From an uncultured Clostridia bacterium (lineage in GTDB: Bacteria > Bacillota > Clostridia > UBA1381): 43,269 bases of DNA. Positions 1 through 6,954 of the stretch are shown here, in pieces. The position numbers were made by a program, and so were the translations under genes. The notes under the pieces were generated by a model that did not search any database, had not been told where the DNA came from, and was given only the letters and a program-made list of their open reading frames with translations. Location of the stretch: assembly GCA_947585795.1 (NCBI GenBank), contig CANPXG010000016.1:1-43269 (forward strand), in the 5' to 3' direction. How positions within the stretch are numbered: the first letter of the stretch is position 1; the number at the start of each line of letters is the position of its first letter.

Positions 1-79
1 ACCGCCTTTGAGGCGGTGAGCAAGAGCTGCCCCTTATAGGGGCTGAGCAAACCACCGGTTTACCGGTGGTTTTGATTTT
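1..79 (+). repeat. array of three hairpins separated by GAGCAA
   Basis: Three palindromes follow each other. The first is ACCGCCT-TTG-AGGCGGT (1-17), the second GCCCC-TTATA-GGGGC (29-43) and the third ACCACCGGT-TT-ACCGGTGGT (51-70), followed by TTTTGATTTTA. The hexamer GAGCAA occurs between hairpins 1 and 2 (18-23) and between hairpins 2 and 3 (45-50). The last hairpin with its T-rich tail could terminate a plus-strand transcript arriving from outside the window. The regular arrangement also resembles the subterminal hairpins of IS200/IS605-type elements or a REP-like repeat. The tail CCGGTGGTTTTGAT recurs at 33487-33500. Confidence 0.65.
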
Positions 80-81
80 AC

Positions 82-1068
82 TTATTTGGTTTTGGCTTTT
101 TTCGGTATAAATTTTAAGATAAGCTCCGTCAGCGCCGGTGCAGCCGCTACGAAGTAGAATACGCGAACAAATTCCGCGAGCGCCTTTGTAACGCCGGAGC
201 TCCAACCCGCCGCGATAAGCGCGTCCGTGCCGACTCCCACGAAGTGATCGAGCATGGTGTACGTGAACACGCAGAATATAACTCTTATGACATTCACTGT
301 GTTATCGTCGGTCGAGAACTTTATAAACCGTCTTTCGATGAACCAGCCTATGAAAAAGCCTATGCCCATACCGGCATTTTTAAACGAATCCACAGCCATT
401 TTCGAGCCCTCGACTATCACCGAACCGTCGGCGGCATAATCCGTCGGGTACGACTTTAAAGCTGCGTAGAGTATAAGCAGCACGCAAAGCGCCACACCGC
501 CGACCATCACCCATATATCCATGTTCGGACGCTCGTCTATCATAGGCATGAGCTTCGCCATCAAGAACAGCACCGCCACGCCTATAACGAGAGCTACCAC
601 TACGTCCTGAGGCGTGTGCACTCCGAGGTAGTTCCTCGAAAACGCTATAAGCAGCACGAGTATTATCAATACGACGGAGAACCATTTGGGAAGCGCCCTG
701 CTTCTGCCCTTACCCTTAACCGCAAGACCGCCCCATACGCTCACCGCGTTCGCGGTGTGACCGCTTGGGAACGAGTAACCCGTCGCGTCCGCCTGAGCTT
801 CGGGCACAGGCGTAATACGCGCGTCGCGTATCCAAGGACGGTACACGCACGCCGTTATTTTGATAAAACCGTTTATTATTCTGTTTGTGTAGAGCGAGAA
901 CATTAAATATATTCCGCGCCTTTTGCTGATGCCCCAGTACACCAAGCCGATGAAAAATACGACAGTAGACGTTTCACCGAGCTTTGTGATAAGCTCCATA
1001 AAAACGTCGAGCACTCCGCCCGTCGCCTCACGCAGGTTCTGCAGCATAAGTAAATAATTAATATCCAT
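82..1068 (-). CDS. PAP2-family membrane phosphatase
   Basis: This is a 328-residue integral membrane protein of the phosphatidic acid phosphatase type 2 / undecaprenyl-pyrophosphate phosphatase superfamily. All three PAP2 motifs are present: K70-x6-R77-P78, PSGH with H104, and S144-R145-x5-H151-x3-D155. The known family chemistry is hydrolysis of lipid phosphates or pyrophosphates at the membrane face; the actual substrate cannot be read from sequence. Hydrophobic segments flank the motifs, and about 170 further residues follow with several more membrane spans. This tail is longer than in minimal PAP2 enzymes. The ATG at 1068 was chosen because AAAGGAGAT lies just upstream; an in-frame start at 1089 has no comparable site. 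The gene is transcribed divergently from the STAS-kinase gene. Confidence 0.9.
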   Translation of the reverse strand: MDINYLLMLQNLREATGGVLDVFMELITKLGETSTVVFFIGLVYWGISKRRGIYLMFSLYTNRIINGFIKITACVYRPWIRDARITPVPEAQADATGYSFPSGHTANAVSVWGGLAVKGKGRSRALPKWFSVVLIILVLLIAFSRNYLGVHTPQDVVVALVIGVAVLFLMAKLMPMIDERPNMDIWVMVGGVALCVLLILYAALKSYPTDYAADGSVIVEGSKMAVDSFKNAGMGIGFFIGWFIERRFIKFSTDDNTVNVIRVIFCVFTYTMLDHFVGVGTDALIAAGWSSGVTKALAEFVRVFYFVAAAPALTELILKFIPKKAKTK

Positions 1069-1096
1069 AATGATCTCCTTTCTTATCACTTACTAT

Positions 1097-1125
1097 ATAT
1101 TACCACATCTTCACACGCGTGTCCA
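1097..1125 (-). promoter_or_regulatory. promoter of the PAP2 gene
   Basis: On the minus strand TGGACA (1125-1120) is followed after 17 bp by TAATAT (1102-1097), preceded by TGTGG. It lies about 30 bp upstream of the ATG. The stretch around the -35 box, GTTATGGACAC, is identical to that of the divergent promoter at 1213. Confidence 0.65.
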
Positions 1126-1212
1126 TAACGTTTCGTGTCATTTACGGCGCGTTTTATGCCAAAATTCACACATATCAAGCACGAATTGTATCTTTTTCGG
1201 CGTGAAATGTTA

Positions 1213-1241
1213 TGGACACAACTTGGTTTTTATGATATAAT
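1213..1241 (+). promoter_or_regulatory. promoter of the partner-switching cluster
   Basis: TGGACA (1213-1218) is followed after 17 bp by a perfect TATAAT (1236-1241). The upstream bases CGGCGTGAAATG (1199-1210) recur almost exactly upstream of the giant SLH gene promoter near 24936. The promoter should start transcription near 1248 and read into the gene at 1304. Confidence 0.75.
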
Positions 1242-1249
1242 AACCTCAC

Positions 1250-1279
1250 GGTGTTACCAAAATCAAAGATTTTGACACC
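1250..1279 (+). promoter_or_regulatory. 5' leader hairpin
   Basis: GGTGT (1250-1254) pairs with ACACC (1275-1279), and AAAATC pairs with GATTTT inside it. The hairpin would sit at the very 5' end of the transcript, 11 bases before the ribosome-binding site. It could stabilise the mRNA or tune initiation. There is no T-tract, so it is not a terminator. Confidence 0.45.
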
Positions 1280-1303
1280 TGAAAGAACATGGAGGTAAAA
1301 CCA

Positions 1304-2479
1304 ATGGACTACATATCAAACGACGCTGATTTAACAGCCAAACTCCCGAAAAGGATCGACTCAAACAACGCGTCCGACGTTGACAAGGAACTATTTACAC
1401 TGATCGACGAACACGGCGCGAAAAGCGTCACGCTCGACGCCGCCGACACGGAATATATCTCGTCGGCGGGACTGAGAGTTATATTAAAGCTCAAAAAAAC
1501 CATTACCGACTCAAAAATAATAAACGCCTCACCCGAGGTTTACGACATTTTCAGCATGACGGGCTTTACCGACATTATCGACGTAAAAAAAGCCTTCCGC
1601 GAAATTTCCGTCGACGGCTGCGAAATAATAGGCAAGGGCGGTCACGGCACCGTCTACCGCCTTAACGGCGACACGATATTAAAAATGTACTCCGAAACGG
1701 AACCGCTTGCCGAAATAGAACGCGAAATAGAGTACGCGCGAAACGCCTTTGTCGCCGGCATACCCACGGCTATCGCCTTCGACGTAGTCAAATGCGGCAA
1801 CTGCTACGGCTCCGTATTCGAGCTCATAAACGCCGACACGCTCGGCAACCTACTTGCCGCGAACCCCGACAAATACGACGAATATTCAAAAAAATACATC
1901 GACCTCGTGAACACGCTCCACACCACCGAGGCGGACACGAACCGCCTTTCCGACATAAAGGATCTGTACAACCAATGGGCGGATGAAATGGCACAGCTTC
2001 TCACTGCTGACGAGATAGCCATCCTCCACGAGATAATAAACAGCGTCCCCGACCGAAACACCTTTGTCCACGGCGACATCCACCCGCAAAACGTAATGGT
2101 GCAGGACGGCGAGCTCGTATTTATCGACCTTGCCGACATGACCTACGGACACCCCGTTTTCGACTACATGGGCATGGCACTCACGCACGTTATCGCGGGC
2201 AGCAGAGCGCCGCAAAGGTCGGTACAGATAATGGGCATCGACTACGAAACGGGCGTAAGACTGTGGAACGACCTCGTAAAAGCACGCTTCGGCTCCCTCG
2301 GCGACGACGGACTTAAAAAAATGAACGGACTTTTGACGGCATTCGGCATGATGAAATTCACCGTCGCCTCAGCCGTGAACAAGAACAACCCGCAGCAATT
2401 AAAGGAAAGACTTATCGGTATAAGCAGACAAACCTTCTTCCCGAACGCGAAAAATTTGATAGGCGCGGTAAAATTCTGA
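1304..2479 (+). CDS. STAS domain fused to an APH-type kinase
   Basis: This 391-residue cytoplasmic protein has two parts. Residues 1-100 form an anti-sigma-factor-antagonist (STAS) domain with the signature YISSAGLRV; S54 aligns with the serine phosphorylated in RsbV/SpoIIAA. Residues 105-391 form a protein-kinase-like/aminoglycoside-phosphotransferase fold: glycine-rich loop GKGGHGTVYR, an ILKMY segment with the likely ATP-binding lysine, catalytic HGDIHPQN (256-263) and metal-binding IDLAD (274-278). The kinase part resembles the TIGR02172 paralogous family; its substrate is unknown. The ATG at 1304 has GGAGGT seven bases upstream; the ATG at 1289 overlaps that site and is not credible. It heads the cluster of partner-switching genes and may be a phosphorylatable switch or modify a partner. 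Confidence 0.85.
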   Translation: MDYISNDADLTAKLPKRIDSNNASDVDKELFTLIDEHGAKSVTLDAADTEYISSAGLRVILKLKKTITDSKIINASPEVYDIFSMTGFTDIIDVKKAFREISVDGCEIIGKGGHGTVYRLNGDTILKMYSETEPLAEIEREIEYARNAFVAGIPTAIAFDVVKCGNCYGSVFELINADTLGNLLAANPDKYDEYSKKYIDLVNTLHTTEADTNRLSDIKDLYNQWADEMAQLLTADEIAILHEIINSVPDRNTFVHGDIHPQNVMVQDGELVFIDLADMTYGHPVFDYMGMALTHVIAGSRAPQRSVQIMGIDYETGVRLWNDLVKARFGSLGDDGLKKMNGLLTAFGMMKFTVASAVNKNNPQQLKERLIGISRQTFFPNAKNLIGAVKF

Positions 2480-2549
2480 CTGTACCCCAAACCACGTATT
2501 AAATTTATATTATATAATTTAATTAATAAAAAATAAGGAGAGATTTACA

Positions 2550-2846
2550 ATGACGATCAAACAAACAAACGAATACGGCAAATTAACACTCGCGTTATCG
2601 GGCAGACTTGACACGGTAACGGCTCCCGATCTCGAGGCGGCTCTCGACGCATCGCTTAGCGGCGCGACGGAGCTATGCTTCGACTTTACCGACCTCGAGT
2701 ACATCTCGTCGGCGGGACTTCGCGTGCTCTTAAAGGCGCAGAAGATAATGAACACAAAGGGCAAGATGACCATTACCGGCGTCAACGAAACGATTATGGA
2801 GGTCTTTGACATAACCGGCTTCGCCGACATTCTGACGATAGAGTAA
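2550..2846 (+). CDS. STAS anti-sigma factor antagonist (RsbV/SpoIIAA-like)
   Basis: A 98-residue single STAS domain, the normal length for RsbV or SpoIIAA. The phosphorylation loop is YISSAGLRV with S54 as the likely target, and the fold ends with the usual MEVFDITGF segment. In this family the dephosphorylated form binds the anti-sigma kinase and frees a sigma factor or other target. AAGGAGAG precedes the ATG. The next gene encodes both a matching PP2C phosphatase and an RsbW-like ATPase, so kinase and phosphatase for this protein are probably both on that receptor. No sigma factor gene lies in the cluster, so the final target is not known. Confidence 0.92.
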   Translation: MTIKQTNEYGKLTLALSGRLDTVTAPDLEAALDASLSGATELCFDFTDLEYISSAGLRVLLKAQKIMNTKGKMTITGVNETIMEVFDITGFADILTIE

Positions 2847-2871
2847 TTTTCGATAAAAGGAAGTGTACCAC

Positions 2872-5703
2872 ATGGTTTTTACACTCATACTGACGGCTCT
2901 GTACAACGCGATGCTGGCGGTAGCCATATACATCGCCGAGAAAAAGACCGCCTTCGGACGGATAGAATATAAGAAAAAACAGATAATCATAGGTATTCTT
3001 TTCGGCGCGATGGCGGCATTCGCGAGCACGAAATTCGCGGGCGTGGACATCGGCGACGGCACTATCATGAACGTGCGCGACGCGGCTCCGCTGTGCGCGG
3101 GACTTATATTCGGCGCGCCCGCGGGCATAATCGCGGGTATCATAGGCGGACTTTACCGTTACATATCCGCGTTTTTCGGACTGACGGGAACGTACACGCA
3201 GCTTGCCTGCTCCATATCCACGGCACTTGCGGGCTTTATCGCGGCGGCGCTTCGGAAATTCATGTTCGACAACAAAAAGCCGGGCTGGATCTACGGCTTG
3301 GGAATAGGCATGCTGTGCGAGATCATACATATGCTGATGATTTTCTTCACGAACGCCAACGATCCGAGCACCGCGTTTAACTTCGTAAAAATATGCTCAC
3401 TGCCGATGATGCTCTGCAACGGCTTTTCGGTCGGCGCTGCTGTGCTCGTAATATCGCTGCTCGGCAAGGACAAGGATGCCGTGCAATTCGGAAAAAGGCA
3501 CATTTCACGAACGTTCCAGATGTGGCTCTTTATATGTATCGTCGTGGCATACGTCTTAACGAGCACGTACACGTATATGCTCCAGAGCCAAATGTCAAAC
3601 ACCGAAACGGAAACGGTAATAAAAACGAGCATTGACGACGTCAACCAAGACATACACGACACGTCGGACGAAAATCTGCTGAATAAAACAAACCTTGTAA
3701 AGAGCGATTATTTGGCTTCGAGCGATAAAAGCGAGGCGTTTCTGCAGACGCTTGCCGACAAGTACCACGTCGCGGAGATCCACATCGTTGACGACAACGG
3801 CATAATCGTGAACACAAACGCTCCGCGTTACCTTGGCTTCGACATGGCAAGCGGCGAGCAGTCGGCGGAGTTCCTTGTGCTTTTGGACGGCACGCATAAG
3901 TCGTTCGCGCAGGACTACCGCCCGCAGTCCTACGACAGCAGCGCAGCGTACAAGTACGCGGGCGTGACGCTCCAAGGGGGCGGATTTTTACAGGTCGGCT
4001 ACGACGCGAGCGAGTTTCGGGCTGATATTGACAGCACCGTCGAAAAAATAGCGACGAACCGCCACATAGGGGAGAACGGCTTCATCGTGATATGCGACGA
4101 CGAGTGGAACATCGTGAGCGAGGGCACGGATTACACCGGCTATAACCTTGCCAGCATCGGTATCAGGATAGATCCCGAAAAGAACGCCGAAAACACTATA
4201 TTCAGCACCGACTTTAACGGCAAGCCGCACCTCGTGGAATACGAGTACGCGGAGGGCTATTATATCGTCGGAGTTATCGGCGAGGAAGAGGCGCTGTTTA
4301 TGCGCGACGTTTCGGTATATCTGAGTTCATTTATGGAGGTGCTGATTTTCGCCGCACTGTTCATATTGGTTTACTTCCTCATAAAGAAGCTTATCATCGA
4401 CAATCTGATGAAGGTAAACCGCGCGCTCTCGAAAATCACGAACGGCAACCTTGACATTACCGTTGACGTCCGCGCGAACGAGGAATTTGCGTCGCTGTCG
4501 GACGACATTAACTCAACCGTAGACACGCTGAAGCGCTACATTTCCGAGGCGGAGGCGCGTATCGACGCGGAGCTTGAGTTTGCGAAGCAAATTCAGCATT
4601 CGGCTCTGCCGTCCGTATTCCCGCCGTACCCAAACCGCAAGGAATTTGACATATACGCGCAAATGGACACGGCGAAGGAGGTCGGCGGCGACTTCTACGA
4701 CTTCTACATGCTCGACGACTCAACGATCGCCTTCCTTATCGCCGACGTATCGGGCAAGGGTATTCCGGCGGCGATGTTCATGATGAAGGCTAAGACTATT
4801 ATAAAAGACCTTGCGGAAAGCGGCTTGGAGGTAAACGACATATTCACGCAGGCGAACGAGAAGCTTTGCGAAAATAACGACGCGGGCATGTTCGTGACGG
4901 CGTGGATGGCGATAGTCGATTTAAAAACGGGCGTAATGAGCGTCGCGAACGCGGGACACAACCCGCCCGTCTTAAAGCGCGCGAACGGCAAATTTGAGTA
5001 CGAGAAACAGCGCGCGGGCTTCGTTCTTGCGGGTATGGAGGGGATAAAGTACAGAAAAACCGAAATACAGCTTGCACCGGGCGATGAAATTTATCTTTAC
5101 ACCGACGGCGTTACCGAGGCGACCGACAAGGACGACAAGCTCTACGGCGAGGACAGACTTACCTACCTTTTAAATTCACTCAGCGATACCGATGTAAAAT
5201 CGATTTGCGAGGAGGTAAAGAAGGACATAGACCGCTTCGTAGGCGACGCACCGCAGTTTGACGATATTACGATGGTGAGCTTCCGCTTAAACTTCATAAA
5301 GGGTGACGATAAGCTCTCGTTCATACCGGGCAAGGACGCGGGCACTGCCGTGAGTGATTTCGCGCAGCAGCTCACGTCGAAGCTCGACGTGCTCCCAAAA
5401 ATTTCGAGCAAGGTAAGTATAGCGATAGATGAGATCGCCTCGAATATAATCAACTACAGCAAGGCAAAAACCGCCGAGATTTCTTATTCGATAGAAAAAA
5501 ACAAGCTGAATTTGATGTTTGAGGACGACGGCAAGCCCTACAATCCGCTTGAAACCGAGGATCCCGACATAACTCTGTCAGCCGAGGAACGGCAGATAGG
5601 AGGTCTTGGCATTTTCATGGTCAAGAAAATGACCGAGAGCATGGATTACAAATACGAAAACAATAAGAACATTTTAAAGCTCGTAATGGCTTTAAATTCA
5701 TAA
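2872..5703 (+). CDS. membrane receptor: 5TMR-Cache-HAMP-PP2C(SpoIIE)-HATPase fusion
   Basis: A 943-residue sensor. Residues 1-205 hold about five membrane helices like the LytS-type 5TMR module. A sixth helix near 213-233 leads to an extracellular Cache-like domain (about 235-475). A further helix (483-507) leads to HAMP (about 505-560). A SpoIIE/RsbU PP2C phosphatase follows (about 575-800) with GGDFYDF, ADVSGKG, AGHNPP, YTDGVTEA and FDDIT carrying the metal-binding aspartates. The end (810-943) is an RsbW-like ATPase with N-box DEIASN and glycine box GGLGIF. The protein therefore carries opposing activities toward a STAS partner, most likely the gene just upstream. The ATG at 2872 has AAAAGGAAG at proper distance; a GTG at 2863 overlaps that site. 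Confidence 0.9.
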   Translation: MVFTLILTALYNAMLAVAIYIAEKKTAFGRIEYKKKQIIIGILFGAMAAFASTKFAGVDIGDGTIMNVRDAAPLCAGLIFGAPAGIIAGIIGGLYRYISAFFGLTGTYTQLACSISTALAGFIAAALRKFMFDNKKPGWIYGLGIGMLCEIIHMLMIFFTNANDPSTAFNFVKICSLPMMLCNGFSVGAAVLVISLLGKDKDAVQFGKRHISRTFQMWLFICIVVAYVLTSTYTYMLQSQMSNTETETVIKTSIDDVNQDIHDTSDENLLNKTNLVKSDYLASSDKSEAFLQTLADKYHVAEIHIVDDNGIIVNTNAPRYLGFDMASGEQSAEFLVLLDGTHKSFAQDYRPQSYDSSAAYKYAGVTLQGGGFLQVGYDASEFRADIDSTVEKIATNRHIGENGFIVICDDEWNIVSEGTDYTGYNLASIGIRIDPEKNAENTIFSTDFNGKPHLVEYEYAEGYYIVGVIGEEEALFMRDVSVYLSSFMEVLIFAALFILVYFLIKKLIIDNLMKVNRALSKITNGNLDITVDVRANEEFASLSDDINSTVDTLKRYISEAEARIDAELEFAKQIQHSALPSVFPPYPNRKEFDIYAQMDTAKEVGGDFYDFYMLDDSTIAFLIADVSGKGIPAAMFMMKAKTIIKDLAESGLEVNDIFTQANEKLCENNDAGMFVTAWMAIVDLKTGVMSVANAGHNPPVLKRANGKFEYEKQRAGFVLAGMEGIKYRKTEIQLAPGDEIYLYTDGVTEATDKDDKLYGEDRLTYLLNSLSDTDVKSICEEVKKDIDRFVGDAPQFDDITMVSFRLNFIKGDDKLSFIPGKDAGTAVSDFAQQLTSKLDVLPKISSKVSIAIDEIASNIINYSKAKTAEISYSIEKNKLNLMFEDDGKPYNPLETEDPDITLSAEERQIGGLGIFMVKKMTESMDYKYENNKNILKLVMALNS

Positions 5704-5728
5704 AAATAACAGAAAGAGGGAATAAATT

Positions 5729-6343
5729 ATGAAAACCGATGTTTGCACAATATCAAGCGACAAGGCTACATTCAACGCGATATTTAAGGAGGTTGAAAAG
5801 TCAGCCGAGTATAACAAGCTCCCCAAAAAGCAGGCGCTGCAGCTAAGACTCCTCGCGGAGGAGCTTGTAGGCATGCTGCCCGAGCTTTTGGAAGTGGGGG
5901 ACGGCAGGTTTTGGATTGAGAACGAGGGAAACGACTTCGCGCTTACCGCGTCGATAAAGGCGGAGCGCCTGTCGATGTTCGACAAGGAGGACATACTTTC
6001 TCTGTCAAAATCGGGCAAAAACGCCGCGTCAAAGGGCATTATAAATAAAATACGCCTTGTCGCCGAGGGCATGCTCGACGGATATATGGAAACGTCAAGA
6101 ATGACGGGCGGAGCCGAGTACTACGACTTCTACGACATGGGCGCGTGCGCCGCGAACATGTACGACGACGGCTGGCTCCACGCATGGTCACTGAGCAGCT
6201 ACAAGGATTGCGCCGGCGGCAACAAGGAAACTGAGGCATGGGACGAGCTTGAAAAGTCCATAATCGCAAATCTTGCGGACGACGTTATCGTTGGCGTTAT
6301 CGGCAAGAAGGTCGATATTGTGATAAAAAAGAAATTCGCTTAA
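5729..6343 (+). CDS. uncharacterised protein, possible degenerate GHKL ATPase
   Basis: A 204-residue soluble protein that I do not firmly recognise. Residues 35-80 read like the start of an RsbW-type ATPase: a helix QLRLLAEELVGM resembling an N-box helix, then a strand pattern GRFWIENEGNDFALTASI. The metal-binding asparagine is not obvious and no clear glycine-rich ATP lid was seen. The middle has an aromatic and acidic stretch (EYYDFYDMG). AGAAAGAGGG precedes the ATG, 25 bases after the receptor stop, so it is probably co-transcribed with it. A role as a partner in the same switch is likely from position only. Confidence 0.55.
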   Translation: MKTDVCTISSDKATFNAIFKEVEKSAEYNKLPKKQALQLRLLAEELVGMLPELLEVGDGRFWIENEGNDFALTASIKAERLSMFDKEDILSLSKSGKNAASKGIINKIRLVAEGMLDGYMETSRMTGGAEYYDFYDMGACAANMYDDGWLHAWSLSSYKDCAGGNKETEAWDELEKSIIANLADDVIVGVIGKKVDIVIKKKFA

Positions 6344-6362
6344 AAACCGCGAAAAAAAGACA

Positions 6363-6917
6363 TTGGAAAAGATTTTATTTATAAATACCTGCGTCCGCGA
6401 TGGCTCCCGAACACTAAGACTTGCAAAGCGCCTTCTCGAGCGCCTTGACGGCGAAGTGACCGAGGTACGCCCCGACTTAAACGGTCTTATGCCGCTTAAC
6501 GAAAAGTCGCTTATGCGGCGCGGTGAGCTTCTTGAAAAAGGCGCGCTTTCCGCGCCCGAGCTACGCGCTGCGCACGATTTTGCCGAAGCGGATATAATAG
6601 TGATCGCCGCGCCGTACTGGGACCTGACCTTTCCGTCACTTTTAAAGATATACCTTAAAAACGTCACCGTATGCGGCGTGACGTTTGTCTACACGCCTGA
6701 AGGCATCCCGAAGGGAATTTGCCGCACGAAGCGGCTCTATTACGTCACTACGTCCGGCGGACCTATCATACACAATTTCGGCTTTGATTACGTTCGGACG
6801 CTGGCGCGGGAATTTTACGGAATAGACGATACACGCTTTGTTTCGGCAGAGGGACTTGACATAGTCGGTGCCGACGCCGAGAGCATACTTAATGACGCGA
6901 TGCGCCGCCTTAACTAA
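6363..6917 (+). CDS. flavodoxin-fold NAD(P)H-dependent oxidoreductase
   Basis: A 184-residue protein of the flavodoxin_2/azoreductase-like superfamily. The first strand and FMN-phosphate loop are KILFINTCVRDGSRT; a second conserved segment is APYWDLTFPSLLKIYLKNV; the FMN-contact region is YYVTTSGGP. The family transfers electrons from NAD(P)H through FMN to quinones, azo compounds or similar acceptors; the acceptor is unknown. The likely start is a TTG at 6363, because translation from it begins exactly at the first strand of the fold. No ATG fits and the upstream ribosome-binding site is weak. It follows the previous gene by 19 bases. Confidence 0.8.
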   Translation: MEKILFINTCVRDGSRTLRLAKRLLERLDGEVTEVRPDLNGLMPLNEKSLMRRGELLEKGALSAPELRAAHDFAEADIIVIAAPYWDLTFPSLLKIYLKNVTVCGVTFVYTPEGIPKGICRTKRLYYVTTSGGPIIHNFGFDYVRTLAREFYGIDDTRFVSAEGLDIVGADAESILNDAMRRLN

Positions 6918-6927
6918 GCGGCGCATC
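6898..6927 (+). terminator. hairpin spanning the oxidoreductase stop codon
   Basis: ATGCGCCGC pairs with GCGGCGCAT around a nine-base loop that contains the stop codon. The stem is strong but is followed by CAATTCTAAAAAA, not a T-tract. It may attenuate transcription or protect the 3' end instead of acting as a full terminator. Confidence 0.4.
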
Positions 6928-6954
6928 AATTCTAAAAAAAAGGGGGGTGAAGAT

